From positions 1 through 24,283 of the IMG/VR virus record IMGVR_UViG_3300042691_010246: 24,283 nucleotides of DNA; one strand, 5' to 3'. Below the pieces are notes generated by a model. That model saw only the letters and a list, made by a program, of their open reading frames with translations. It ran no database searches and was not told where the DNA came from. Source of the stretch: a virus. The position numbers and the translations under genes were made by a program. Below are positions 14,210 to 21,672 of the stretch, in pieces; position 1 is the stretch's first letter; each line of letters opens with the position of its first letter.

Positions 14210-16138
14210 GAGGGGGGTGATGTCGATGCCGTCGAACTCGAGGAGCACCAGCTGCTCGCCAGCGCCGAAGCCCTCGACGATGAACTCGACTGCGATCTGG
14301 CGGAGGAACTCCACTTCAGTCCTGGTCGTTTCGACCAGCTCTCTGGTGAAGGTTATCGTGCGGTCCCCGCTGCGGGCCACGAGGGTGGGGTCGATGAACC
14401 GGCGGGTCTGCTCGGTCACCATGTTCTCCACCACCGTCCACTGGTCGACCGATGGGTTGAGGGTGACGAGTGCCGGCGGCGGTGCGAAGGCCTGGTAGGG
14501 GTTGATCTTCATGCTGCCGGTGCGCAGCCGCTGAACGATCAGAAACTCATCCTCGTAAGGCAGCAGCCAGGTGGCCTTGTGGTTGGTCGAGGCTGGGACA
14601 TTGGTGGACGCGATCGGCAGCTGCAGCTCGCCGTCGATGATCACCGCATCCTGGGTGATGCCATCGTCGCGGAGGTCGTCATCGAAGAACGGATCGACGA
14701 AGACGCCGGACTTGCTGGTGGGCTCGCGGCTTGAGATGTCGGTCTTGAGGCGCTCCAGGGCGATGAGGCCAAACAGCTCGACGATGGAGTTGCGAACCTT
14801 GCGCAGCTCGCCCATGTCGGTGACGCGGATGGCGTCGTTGTCGACCAGGGCCACCTGCCCCCAGGCGTTGGTGATCGTTGCCAGGGCCAGGAGGGAGGAT
14901 GGCACGAACGGCTTGGGGCTGCCGAACCTGGAGCTCTCGCCTTTGATCCGGATGAACTCGCCGATGCTGTTCACCGCCAGGATGTCGGTGCGGGGCAGCT
15001 TCCAGATGTAGTCGACGAGGATCAGGGTGCCAGCGACTGCGCCGGTGACGGAGAAGGTGCCAGCGGCGAGATTGATGCTGGTCGGGGTAACGCTGGTGAG
15101 GTAGCGGTAGGTGACGGAGTAGGTGCTGCCCGGGGCAGGTTCAGCGCCGGCAGGCGACCAGCTGATGGTGTCGCCCACCAACAGGTAGTCGGTGGTTGCG
15201 GTGTAGGTGGTGCCGCCCTGGGTGACCGACTGGATGCTGAGGATGGCAGTATCGGGGAAGGGATCGGTGCCACCAGAGAAGCCGCCGCGGTTCACGGTGA
15301 CGGTCTTCTGCGCCGTGATCACGACGTCCTGAATGGACGACAGCGGCTTGTAGTTCAGGGTGACGGTCTGGGCCGAGGCCGATGCCGAGGTCTTCGGCTC
15401 GTTGGCGATCGTCTCCAGGTCCGGGTCTTCGGCGTAGCTGAGGCGGGTGGAGGTGAGCTTGTCGACCTTGAAGCCGAGGACGTTGGCGACGCCATCGTTG
15501 ACGGTGAACACCTGGCTACCGGAGACCAGGCCAGCCGGCTGGACGTCCATCCCCCGGACGGCGTAGTTGCCGTTGCTCTCGCGGTCGTAGCGGGCGATGA
15601 GCTGCAGGACTGGGTCGAGGACCGGCGGCTGGGTCTGGGTGAGCAGCGAGCCATCGCGAACGGTGTAGACCGGGTAGAAGTCGCCGGTGCCACCATCGCC
15701 CGACCAGCCCCAGGCGGCGAGGCGGCGGAGGCGGCCAGCGCCAGGCTCCTGGTAGTTGCGGGTGCCGACAGCTGGATCCCGCAGGGCAGGATCTTCGAGT
15801 TCGGTGATCTCGGCGGTGGTGATGCGGATGCCGATCTGCAGCTCACCGATGACCGGGATGGTGAAGGTGGCGGCGGCCACCTCGCGGACAGCACCGACCA
15901 CGTAGATGGCGCCGGCCTCCATCTGGGTGACGCCGGAGACGGGATCGATGATCGCCTGGCCGTTGCGGATGACGGCGCCGTCCTTGAACAGGACGTCGGC
16001 GATGCGCTTGAGCCGATCGAACTGGGTCGATTGGATCTCGTTCAGCTCGGCGGACTGGAGGCCCTTGGCAGCGCGGAACAGGAGCTCGTCGTAGCCCTGG
16101 GCTGCGTTGAACCGGTTGTAGTACTGGGTCAGGGTCAC
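14207..16138 (-). CDS. DUF4815-type virion protein, probable baseplate-fibre connector
   Basis: A 643-residue protein. Its N-terminus matches DUF4815: YYNRFNAAQGYDELLFRAAK, GLQSAELNEIQSTQFDRLKR, then VLFKDGAVIRNGQAIIDP. The middle (about 95-370) is beta-rich with tail-like repeats (GGTTYTATTDYLLVGDTISW). The last third has helical and beta parts ending GEQLVLLEFDGIDITPL. In my knowledge DUF4815 proteins are large virion proteins of phages infecting cyanobacteria and proteobacteria, placed with baseplate and fibre genes. The start is GTG, supported by GAGG eight bases upstream (GAGGCCTGAACCGTG). It sits between smaller fibre-block genes, so a bridging role between baseplate and fibres is inferred. 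Confidence 0.85.
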   Translation of the reverse strand: MTLTQYYNRFNAAQGYDELLFRAAKGLQSAELNEIQSTQFDRLKRIADVLFKDGAVIRNGQAIIDPVSGVTQMEAGAIYVVGAVREVAAATFTIPVIGELQIGIRITTAEITELEDPALRDPAVGTRNYQEPGAGRLRRLAAWGWSGDGGTGDFYPVYTVRDGSLLTQTQPPVLDPVLQLIARYDRESNGNYAVRGMDVQPAGLVSGSQVFTVNDGVANVLGFKVDKLTSTRLSYAEDPDLETIANEPKTSASASAQTVTLNYKPLSSIQDVVITAQKTVTVNRGGFSGGTDPFPDTAILSIQSVTQGGTTYTATTDYLLVGDTISWSPAGAEPAPGSTYSVTYRYLTSVTPTSINLAAGTFSVTGAVAGTLILVDYIWKLPRTDILAVNSIGEFIRIKGESSRFGSPKPFVPSSLLALATITNAWGQVALVDNDAIRVTDMGELRKVRNSIVELFGLIALERLKTDISSREPTSKSGVFVDPFFDDDLRDDGITQDAVIIDGELQLPIASTNVPASTNHKATWLLPYEDEFLIVQRLRTGSMKINPYQAFAPPPALVTLNPSVDQWTVVENMVTEQTRRFIDPTLVARSGDRTITFTRELVETTRTEVEFLRQIAVEFIVEGFGAGEQLVLLEFDGIDITPL

Positions 16139-16141
16139 GGT

Positions 16142-16151
16142 TCAGGCCTCA
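16142..16151 (-). promoter_or_regulatory. TGAGGCCTGA stop/Shine-Dalgarno motif
   Basis: TGAGGCCTGA on the minus strand; the first TGA ends the 160-residue gene, GAGG serves the GTG start of the DUF4815 gene. The gap between the two genes is exactly 10 bases, as at the copies at 14200 and 17957. Confidence 0.65.
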
Positions 16152-16631
16152 GAAGGTGACGACGAACTCGAAGGTCTCGCGCGTTGCGGCGGTGCGGTTG
16201 ATGCGCGGGACGTTCTCGGCAACCAGCATGGTGCCAGGGTTGGTGACCTGCGCTGGGGAGAAGTACATCTGACCCAGCGGGAGGGCGGGGTCGGTGACGG
16301 TGCCAAGGAAGACGGCGGTCTCGCGGATCTGAGCGGTCGGCGCGTCGTCGAAGTCGAAGGTGAAGCGGAGGTAGAGGTGATTGGTGGGGGTCTGGGAGAC
16401 GTTGAAGTTGCCGGTGGGGACGACGATGGTGCCGTTTGCGTTGGGGGTGCAGAAGGCAGATTCGGTGAGCTTGCGGTAGCCGACGGGCGTGACGAGCTGA
16501 GTCTTGGAGGTGTCTTCGGTGACGAAGGCAGTGTCCCATGCGACGAGGCCTGCCCCCCAGCCCATGAAGAGGGCGCCGTCGCGGATGGAATCAGCGATGG
16601 CGGTGCGGCCTGAGGTTACGAGAGTCGCCAT
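16149..16631 (-). CDS. Fibre-block virion protein of unknown function
   Basis: A 160-residue protein: TSGRTAIADSIRDGALFMGW near the start, a beta-rich middle (LYLRFTFDFDDAPTAQIRET) and a C-terminus ending REAF-like with TRETFEFVVTF. Proteins with this 'WG.G…W…E…T.L' opening and FEFVVTF end occur in phage tail regions next to fibre genes; I know no function. It is probably a small beta-sandwich structural piece. No good Shine-Dalgarno sequence is seen (CAGG directly before ATG). It is 24 bases after the 70-residue gene. Confidence 0.75.
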   Translation of the reverse strand: MATLVTSGRTAIADSIRDGALFMGWGAGLVAWDTAFVTEDTSKTQLVTPVGYRKLTESAFCTPNANGTIVVPTGNFNVSQTPTNHLYLRFTFDFDDAPTAQIRETAVFLGTVTDPALPLGQMYFSPAQVTNPGTMLVAENVPRINRTAATRETFEFVVTF

Positions 16632-16655
16632 CCTGGGAAGTCCGTCGGTGAGAGT

Positions 16656-16868
16656 TTAAGTGCGAACGCGGAGCTTGGGGAATGCCCGGATCGGAGAGGC
16701 GGGTGCTGGGTCGCCTGCGCCGCCAAACGAAATCGCAACGCTCCCGCCCTCAACAGTGAACCGCGCTGGTATGCGAACCGGCGTGGCGGTGGCAACGATG
16801 CTGTTGAAACTGATCCCCGAGAGCGTGACGCTGGCCTGGCCTGCAGGGGATTGGTTGATTGTTGCCAT
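16656..16868 (-). CDS. Small fibre-block protein of unknown function
   Basis: A 70-residue, beta-prone, charge-poor protein (INQSPAGQASVTLSGISFNS…RIPARFTVEGGSVAISFG…) with a basic end (FPKLRVRT). Its ATG shares one base with the stop of the 361-residue gene (TGATG at 16868), so the two are probably coupled. No family is recognised. It may be a small virion part or an assembly helper for the gene before it. Confidence 0.65.
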   Translation of the reverse strand: MATINQSPAGQASVTLSGISFNSIVATATPVRIPARFTVEGGSVAISFGGAGDPAPASPIRAFPKLRVRT

Positions 16869-17953
16869 CAGACCATCCGAGCGAGGAATAGCGGAGAGGC
16901 GCCGGTCACAGCAGAGGCGTTAGCGGCGAAGTCAAGGACTTCCCACTCCTCGGTGCCAGCGCTCACCACGAAGGTGTCACCCTGGCTGAATGAATTGGTG
17001 GCGTAGTGGAATGTCAGGCCGAAGTCTGCAGGCAGAGATTCCGTGATGTATGGGTTCCACGTCAGGCTGTGGAAGATGGGATTGCTGTTGCTGGTGAATG
17101 CTGGATTGGTGCCGCTGAAGTTGTTGGGGAGGATGATGGCGCCGGGATGTCCTCCAATAGCGGCAGCGCTATTAACAGCATCGGCCTCAAACGCCTCGCC
17201 GTTGAGCTGGTTATTGGGTGAATTAGTGTTGGGTGCGTTGCCAACAGCTCCATACGCCAAAATCGTTTTGTTGCTTGGACCGCCGGATGTAGTCAATTGT
17301 CCGGAGTAAAAATTTGGGTCGGTAGCTTGGTTTAATGAGGTGCCAAGCACTAAGTCTCGCCGCAATGCCGGACCGCGCATAAAAGCTAGGGTGCCATAGC
17401 GACGAGGGGTAGAAGCACCTCCAGTTCTCGGATATATCCAGCCAAACCCAGCGAAAAAGCCCTCTGCCAAATCCATCCACGGCTGCACCGTCATGGCGTC
17501 ATTGACGATTGTGAAGCAACGCCGAGTCGTGCCGCTCTTAATAATAAACCAGCTCTGATCAGTGTCCGCTCCACTGGTGTAGCGCACCAGTTCCACAGTG
17601 TTGGCTGCAGATGCGCTGAAGATTTGCGAGTGGTTAGTTGTTGCGTTCGTCGTGGTGGAGAAGAAGTCCAGATACTGCGTGCCAGTTGGCTGATCCGTCG
17701 CAGGATTCCACCCTGTCGCCACATGGAGAAACACTCCACTGGTCGAGAACATAAACCAGTAGTAAGTTTTGCCGTATGCCTTGGTCCCGTCGTAGGTGAC
17801 TTCCAGGATCCGATTCTCGATGCTGCCGCTCAGGAACGAATCGAACCAATCCGTCATCAGCCCAGCATCAATGAACGCATCGCGGAACAGCGTGGCCAAC
17901 TGTGATGCAGTCCATGTAGCTGTCGCTGTGTAAATTTCCCTGGTGCAGGCCAT
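16868..17953 (-). CDS. Candidate adsorption/receptor-binding protein, AT-richer than its neighbours
   Basis: A 361-residue protein with no family I recognise. The N-terminus is TWTASQLATLFRDAFIDAGL and the C-terminus EEWEVLDFAANASAVTGASP then FLARMV. The centre is rich in aromatic residues, Asn, Thr and Ser (GKTYYWFMFSTSGVFLHVAT; FFAGFGWIYPRTGGASTPRR), typical of virion surface proteins. The region of about 17050-17750 is visibly richer in A+T than all other parts of the window, with runs such as AAAAATTT at 17308-17315 and TTAATAATAAA at 17538-17548. This suggests recent exchange of the gene. Placement inside the fibre block supports an adsorption role, which remains inference. Confidence 0.78.
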   Translation of the reverse strand: MACTREIYTATATWTASQLATLFRDAFIDAGLMTDWFDSFLSGSIENRILEVTYDGTKAYGKTYYWFMFSTSGVFLHVATGWNPATDQPTGTQYLDFFSTTTNATTNHSQIFSASAANTVELVRYTSGADTDQSWFIIKSGTTRRCFTIVNDAMTVQPWMDLAEGFFAGFGWIYPRTGGASTPRRYGTLAFMRGPALRRDLVLGTSLNQATDPNFYSGQLTTSGGPSNKTILAYGAVGNAPNTNSPNNQLNGEAFEADAVNSAAAIGGHPGAIILPNNFSGTNPAFTSNSNPIFHSLTWNPYITESLPADFGLTFHYATNSFSQGDTFVVSAGTEEWEVLDFAANASAVTGASPLFLARMV

Positions 17954-17956
17954 CGG

Positions 17957-17966
17957 TCAGTCCTCA
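17957..17966 (-). promoter_or_regulatory. TGAGGACTGA stop/Shine-Dalgarno motif
   Basis: TGAGGACTGA on the minus strand, three bases before the ATG of the 361-residue gene. The first TGA is the stop of the 122-residue gene. The gap between the genes is again exactly 10 bases. Confidence 0.65.
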
Positions 17967-18332
17967 GATAATCTCTTCGTAGGTGATCAGCAGGTCGATC
18001 TTCCCTGCCACATTGGCCTTCGCGAAAATCGCGTCGCCTTCCTCCAGGTACAGGATCTCTTCCCGGCTGCGCACCACCAGCGCCTGGTCCGCTTGCACCG
18101 TCACCGTCTTCGCCATGTAGGTGTCCACACCAGCACGGCGGAACGACACATCCACCTCGAACCCTGCCGCGCCATCCACGTTTGATGCCGTGATGGCACT
18201 CACCCGCAGCACCTTGTTGCTGCCCGCACCGTTGCTCAGCGCGCTCGAATGAGACGTGGTGCAGCTATACGGCTGGGTCTTCCCGATGATCGACGTGATC
18301 GTGTCGGGGCTCCTCAGGTTCGGGGCCGCCAT
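17964..18332 (-). CDS. Small virion protein of a type common in cyanophages
   Basis: A 122-residue protein beginning MAAPNLRSPDTITSIIGKTQ, with SALSNGAGSNKVLRVSAITA, the segment ASNVDGAAGFEVDVSFRR and the end LEEGDAIFAKANVAGKIDLL. I recognise the overall pattern ('MAAPNI…T…GKT…vl.vn.i.isNvdg…v.…LeegD.i…a…l…cSYEEI') from small structural proteins of cyanobacterial and marine phages, where the exact role is unknown. It looks like one beta-sandwich. I chose ATG 18332; a TTG one codon upstream gives the same frame. It starts three bases after the gpI stop. This gene is the best single pointer to a cyanobacterial host. Confidence 0.82.
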   Translation of the reverse strand: MAAPNLRSPDTITSIIGKTQPYSCTTSHSSALSNGAGSNKVLRVSAITASNVDGAAGFEVDVSFRRAGVDTYMAKTVTVQADQALVVRSREEILYLEEGDAIFAKANVAGKIDLLITYEEII

Positions 18333-18335
18333 CAA

Positions 18336-19283
18336 TCAGTCTCCAACCCAGTCCGCATACATCCTATCCTCCCACCACCAGCCCTGCACCCAGGGGCCCC
18401 ACCATTCCTCGCCGTCCCACTGCACTGTCCTGCTGATCCTCAGCCCTGCCTGCGCACTATCGGGCACAGTCCACACCTCAGCCTCGGCCCACGTCCGCTG
18501 GTCCCAGTAGCTTACCTGATCTGTCGATGCGCTCGAACCCCACCGCCGCGCACCTTCGCTCGATGAGTTGTGCACCACTGGGTGGTTGAGCACATGCCAC
18601 CCGTCGTCCAGCAGGTCGCGGTCCAGCAGCCACCGGTCGGGATACTCCACACGCGCGCCATGCGACCGCGCGCGCGCATTGCTCACCGACACACCAGCAA
18701 CCACCCATGCGCCGAACCGCTGCCCGAAACTCAGCTGCGGCCAGCCTGGCTCCAGGTCGTAGACACCGCTGTGATCACACAGCAGGCCCTCGCCCAGCAG
18801 GTGATAGTCCAGCAGGAACCGCCGCTCGTCATAGCCCCCATACACCCGGAACAGCCGGCTGCGGATTGGCTGGCTGATCCGCGCAATCCCCACCAGCCGA
18901 CCGATCTGCTCCAGCCCGTTGGGTGCAGCCTCCAGACCCAGCTGGTACTCGGCCCATCGCAGCGTCCCTGCCTCGGACTCCTCCAGCTCTGCGATCAGGC
19001 CGATCCAGCTCAGGCCAATCTTCAGCGCTGCTGGCGTCCCTCGCACCCGCTGCCACAGCACACCCTCGGCGATCGCCTGCCGCTGATCCGACAGGTACGG
19101 CAGCAGCTCCCCCAGGCCATACTCATAGACCAGCCACGGCACCACGCCGTCGGGAATGTTGATGCGCTTGGCGGTGCGGATCGTTGGCACCGGCCGCCCG
19201 ATGCGCTCCAGGAAACTGCTTGCTCGCGACAGATCGCGCTCAAGCTGCGTCGCGTTTGGCGGCAGCAGGTCGTATCGACTCAT
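18336..19283 (-). CDS. I: Baseplate protein gpI with Trp-rich C-terminal extension
   Basis: A 315-residue protein; P2 I is 176. The N-terminal ~150 residues match Tail_P2_I: YDLLPPNATQLERDLSRAS, then VVPWLVYEYGLGELLPYL and LWQRVRGTPAALKIGLSWIG. This family forms the baseplate wedge with J. The rest (about 150-315) is not in P2 I; it has RLFRVYGGYDERRFLLDYHL and then a very Trp-rich end, with 12 Trp in the last 70 residues (…EEWWGPWVQGWWWEDRMYAD). It overlaps gpJ by four bases (ATGA). The extension may link the wedge to the unusual fibre set downstream. Confidence 0.9.
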   Translation of the reverse strand: MSRYDLLPPNATQLERDLSRASSFLERIGRPVPTIRTAKRINIPDGVVPWLVYEYGLGELLPYLSDQRQAIAEGVLWQRVRGTPAALKIGLSWIGLIAELEESEAGTLRWAEYQLGLEAAPNGLEQIGRLVGIARISQPIRSRLFRVYGGYDERRFLLDYHLLGEGLLCDHSGVYDLEPGWPQLSFGQRFGAWVVAGVSVSNARARSHGARVEYPDRWLLDRDLLDDGWHVLNHPVVHNSSSEGARRWGSSASTDQVSYWDQRTWAEAEVWTVPDSAQAGLRISRTVQWDGEEWWGPWVQGWWWEDRMYADWVGD

Positions 19284-20251
19284 CGATCACGACCCGCCAG
19301 GGTCAGGGTGATGCTGCCCAGTGCCGGCGCATCACTCGCCGAACACACTACGTTTGCTGCTGGCGCTGTCAAGATCACGCGCTGTACTCCGGCGGGATGC
19401 AGCTGCGTGATCAGCCAGCTGGTCGTCACGTCCCACCCCAGGCCAGACTGCGCCGCGAACGCATCCTTCAGCCGCTGCTCCAGCCCCTCGAACACCGCCT
19501 CATGGGTCTCCGGGTAGAGCCACACCTGGGCGGTCACATCCACCGGGATAATCGTGGCGCCTTCCACCGTCACCGTGTCGGTGAGCACGCGGACGTCATC
19601 AGCCTGCAGGCGATCGTCGACGGCATCGAGCAGGTCCTGGCTGGCCAGCCCTGCACCGCCGGCTTCATCGACCGCTGCCAGGATCCGCGCGCGGTAGGCC
19701 GCATCCGTCTCGCCGGTCGTTCGCGCCACCCCGAAGTTCTCGCCGAGCACATCCAGCGCCTCGCCGGCGGCCGTCGCCACCTCGTAGGCCTCGTCGCTCA
19801 GGATCGACACCAGCACCTCGCCGGGCTCCGGGCTGCTCACCGCTGCGTCCTTCACCCGATCGTCAGCCGTCAGCGCCTGGTAGCGATACCATGCCGCGCC
19901 GCCGGCGGTGCTGCTGCCCATGATCCGCTCGATGGTGCGCAGGCGCAGCGCTTCGTCGTCTTCATCCAGCAGCCTGGTGACGCCATAGAACGCTGCCAGG
20001 TTGTCCATGTCCGCGCCGATGGCGAAGCGCAGCAGGGTGGCCCGCAGCGCATCGTTCACCCGCTGCCTGAGCGTCAGCTCACGCGCGGCTGCCACCTCGA
20101 GGATCTTCACGCCCGGGTCCGACTCCAGGATCTCGGTGTAGGACGGGTCGCGGGCCTGCAGATCAGCGATCATCTCCTCGAGGATCGCCTCGTAGTCCAG
20201 CTCCTCGATGATGATCGGCGCCGGGATGGAGCTGAAGTCGATCGTCGTCAT
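19280..20251 (-). CDS. J: Baseplate assembly protein gpJ with internal duplication
   Basis: A 323-residue wedge protein of the P2 J/Mu gp47 family: APIIIEELDYEAILEEMIAD, VAAARELTLRQRVNDALRAT, AAVSSPEPGEVLVSIL and LHPAGVQRVILTAPAANVV all match. Compared with P2 J (302) there is an extra piece before SQDLLDAV. That piece repeats an earlier one without gaps: MDNLAAFYGVTRLLDEDDEA at residue 82 and LDVLGENFGVARTTGETDAA at residue 166, each followed by a '.R.R' helix. It overlaps gpW by one base and gpI by four, so W, J and I form a coupled wedge set in P2 order. Confidence 0.94.
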   Translation of the reverse strand: MTTIDFSSIPAPIIIEELDYEAILEEMIADLQARDPSYTEILESDPGVKILEVAAARELTLRQRVNDALRATLLRFAIGADMDNLAAFYGVTRLLDEDDEALRLRTIERIMGSSTAGGAAWYRYQALTADDRVKDAAVSSPEPGEVLVSILSDEAYEVATAAGEALDVLGENFGVARTTGETDAAYRARILAAVDEAGGAGLASQDLLDAVDDRLQADDVRVLTDTVTVEGATIIPVDVTAQVWLYPETHEAVFEGLEQRLKDAFAAQSGLGWDVTTSWLITQLHPAGVQRVILTAPAANVVCSASDAPALGSITLTLAGRDR

Positions 20252-20589
20252 CAGACCACCAGCCCCTCAAGCGTGATGCGCTGACCGTTGACCAGATAGT
20301 AGCCAACAAGGCTCAGCTCGATCTGCCCATTCTCGCTCACCGAATCGATCTGCACTTCGTCCAGCTTCAGCCGCGGTTCCCACCGGTCCAGCGCTTCGGC
20401 GGTGGCCGCCACCAGCTCCGACACCAGGGACTGGTTGACGGGCCGATCGACCAGCTGCGTCAGCCGGCTGCCATAGTCCCGCCGATGCACGCGGCTCCCT
20501 ACCGGTGTGGTGAGAATGTCCTGGATGGACTGGCGCAGGTGGTCGAACCCGCCCAGGGCCTCGCCCGTTGTCCGGCTCATCCCAGCCAT
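20251..20589 (-). CDS. W: Baseplate assembly protein gpW, gp25-like
   Basis: A 112-residue protein of the gp25/W family, which starts sheath assembly on the baseplate. The key helix-strand motif is QSIQDILTTPVGSRVHRRDY followed by GSRLTQLVDRPVN, and the end is IELSLVGYYLVNGQRITLEG. Length fits P2 W (115). The ATG at 20589 is supported by AGGAGG (20594-20599) four bases upstream; an internal ATG at 20580 is less likely. Confidence 0.95.
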   Translation of the reverse strand: MAGMSRTTGEALGGFDHLRQSIQDILTTPVGSRVHRRDYGSRLTQLVDRPVNQSLVSELVAATAEALDRWEPRLKLDEVQIDSVSENGQIELSLVGYYLVNGQRITLEGLVV

Positions 20590-20593
20590 GGTG

Positions 20594-20599
20594 CCTCCT
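20594..20599 (-). promoter_or_regulatory. Strong ribosome binding site of gpW overlapping the PAAR stop
   Basis: TGAGGAGGCACCATG on the minus strand: the TGA (20601-20599) ends the PAAR gene and AGGAGG lies just before the gpW start. This decides the gpW start at 20589. Confidence 0.75.
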
Positions 20600-20856
20600 C
20601 AGTTGGCGAGCGTGTCGGGGCTGCCTTCGGTGATGGTGGCCCCGCATGCAGTCTGATCCCCCACGCGCGCCACGGGCATGCTGTTGGCGGTGATGTCCGG
20701 GCTGCCGGTCACGATCGGGTTGGGCCCGTGGATGGGGCAGTTGTACGTGTCGCCCACCCTGGCGGTGCCGATGCCGTTGGTCAGCACGTCCTCGCTGCCG
20801 GTGATGATCGTGCCGCCGTGGCTGCCGGCATCTCCCACGCGCGCGACCTCTGGCAT
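20599..20856 (-). CDS. PAAR-domain spike tip protein
   Basis: An 85-residue PAAR protein that would cap the spike and sharpen the membrane-piercing tip. Three ARVGD repeats are seen at about residues 5, 32 and 63, with SHGGTIITGS, IHGPNPIVTGSPDI and ACGATITEGSPDT between them. Candidate zinc ligands are His13, Cys40, His43 and Cys71. P2 itself has no separate PAAR gene: its gpV ends in a metal-binding tip. The separate tip here, next to a shortened gpV, shows a two-part spike. It overlaps gpV by one base (TGATG). Confidence 0.93.
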   Translation of the reverse strand: MPEVARVGDAGSHGGTIITGSEDVLTNGIGTARVGDTYNCPIHGPNPIVTGSPDITANSMPVARVGDQTACGATITEGSPDTLAN

Positions 20857-21278
20857 CAGCTGGTCGGGTTGAGGTGGATGATGCCAGCCTTCACGATCAC
20901 CTCGCTGTCGCTGGCCGTGGCGTCGATCGTGTAGCGGTGCGCAGCCCGGTCGTACTCGATCACCGTGCCATCCTCGAAGGTCTGCCGCTGAACAGTGGGC
21001 TCGGTCGCGTTCTGGTTCTGGTTGCTGAATGCAGCGGGCAGGGCGACGGCATTGGCCAGCTCACCCGACGGGGCCAGCAGCAGCATCACCTCGCCTTCCT
21101 CCGGCGCCCACCAGAACTTGTCGTTGCCGGCCCGGAGAGTGACCCATGGGATCCAGTCGGTGAGCAGCTCGCCGTCCTGGAGCTCCACCCGGATCAGCGC
21201 CTTCTCGTAGTCGGTCTCCTTGACGACGCCGTAGCGGATGACGTTGGCAATGCGGCGGCTGGCCTCGGTGTGCTCCAT
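20856..21278 (-). CDS. V: Baseplate spike protein gpV, short form
   Basis: A 140-residue protein (156 if GTG 21326 is used) of the P2 gpV family: RRIANVIRYGVVKETDYEKA, LLTDWIPWVTLRAGNDKFWW, APEEGEVMLLLAPSGELANA, and TFEDGTVIEYDRAAHRYTID. This covers the OB-fold and the first part of the beta-helix. P2 V (211) goes on into a long needle with a metal-binding tip; here the protein stops soon after the OB-fold and the PAAR protein follows. I prefer ATG 21278 because the longer form overlaps the upstream gene; neither start has a clear Shine-Dalgarno sequence. Confidence 0.9.
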   Translation of the reverse strand: MEHTEASRRIANVIRYGVVKETDYEKALIRVELQDGELLTDWIPWVTLRAGNDKFWWAPEEGEVMLLLAPSGELANAVALPAAFSNQNQNATEPTVQRQTFEDGTVIEYDRAAHRYTIDATASDSEVIVKAGIIHLNPTS

Positions 21279-21312
21279 CGCACCGACGCCAGATGTGATC
21301 TGGGTGTCGCGA

Positions 21313-21672
21313 TTAACCCTGAGCACTGGCGTAGACCTTGAGGTAGTAACGCACCACCAGGGGGAGGTCAGCTGCAGCGGGCGGCTCGTCCAGCTCGTCG
21401 GTGATCAGCAGCTTGGACGCAAGCAGCTTGACCGCCTGGGCGAGGGGGTGGGGCAGGACGGCGGGGAGGGAAGGGATGCCGAGCTCTGCGGCTGCTGCAG
21501 CACTGGCAAGGTCGATGGCCTGCTCCAGACGGGCCGGGTTGCCGTCGATGCCGATGAACTCCGCCAGGCTGGCGGCTGTCACCCAGGCTTCATTCACGGT
21601 TGGGGTAGAAGGGTCGTCGCCCTTGAACTGGCCTTCCTTGGAGCGGGCGCGGGTCTTGCGGGTGATGGCCAT
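21313..21672 (-). CDS. Probable head-tail connector/adaptor protein
   Basis: A 119-residue protein. After a basic start (ITRKTRARSKEGQFKGDD) comes VTAASLAEFIGIDGNPARLE then DLASAAAAAELGIP, and a last helix (VVRYYLKVYASAQG). This 'l…L.eflgid…..l..ai..A.a.ie' pattern with helical ends recalls gp6/gp15-type head-tail connectors. The match is weak, so the call rests partly on place between the joining genes and gpV. The ATG shares one base with the stop of the upstream gene (TGATG at 21672). Confidence 0.65.
   Translation of the reverse strand: MAITRKTRARSKEGQFKGDDPSTPTVNEAWVTAASLAEFIGIDGNPARLEQAIDLASAAAAAELGIPSLPAVLPHPLAQAVKLLASKLLITDELDEPPAAADLPLVVRYYLKVYASAQG

Noticed and set aside
16868-17953. 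Possible variable region of a diversity-generating retroelement in the adsorption gene
   Set aside because: I see no reverse transcriptase gene, no template repeat and no near-duplicate of the gene's 3' end in the window.
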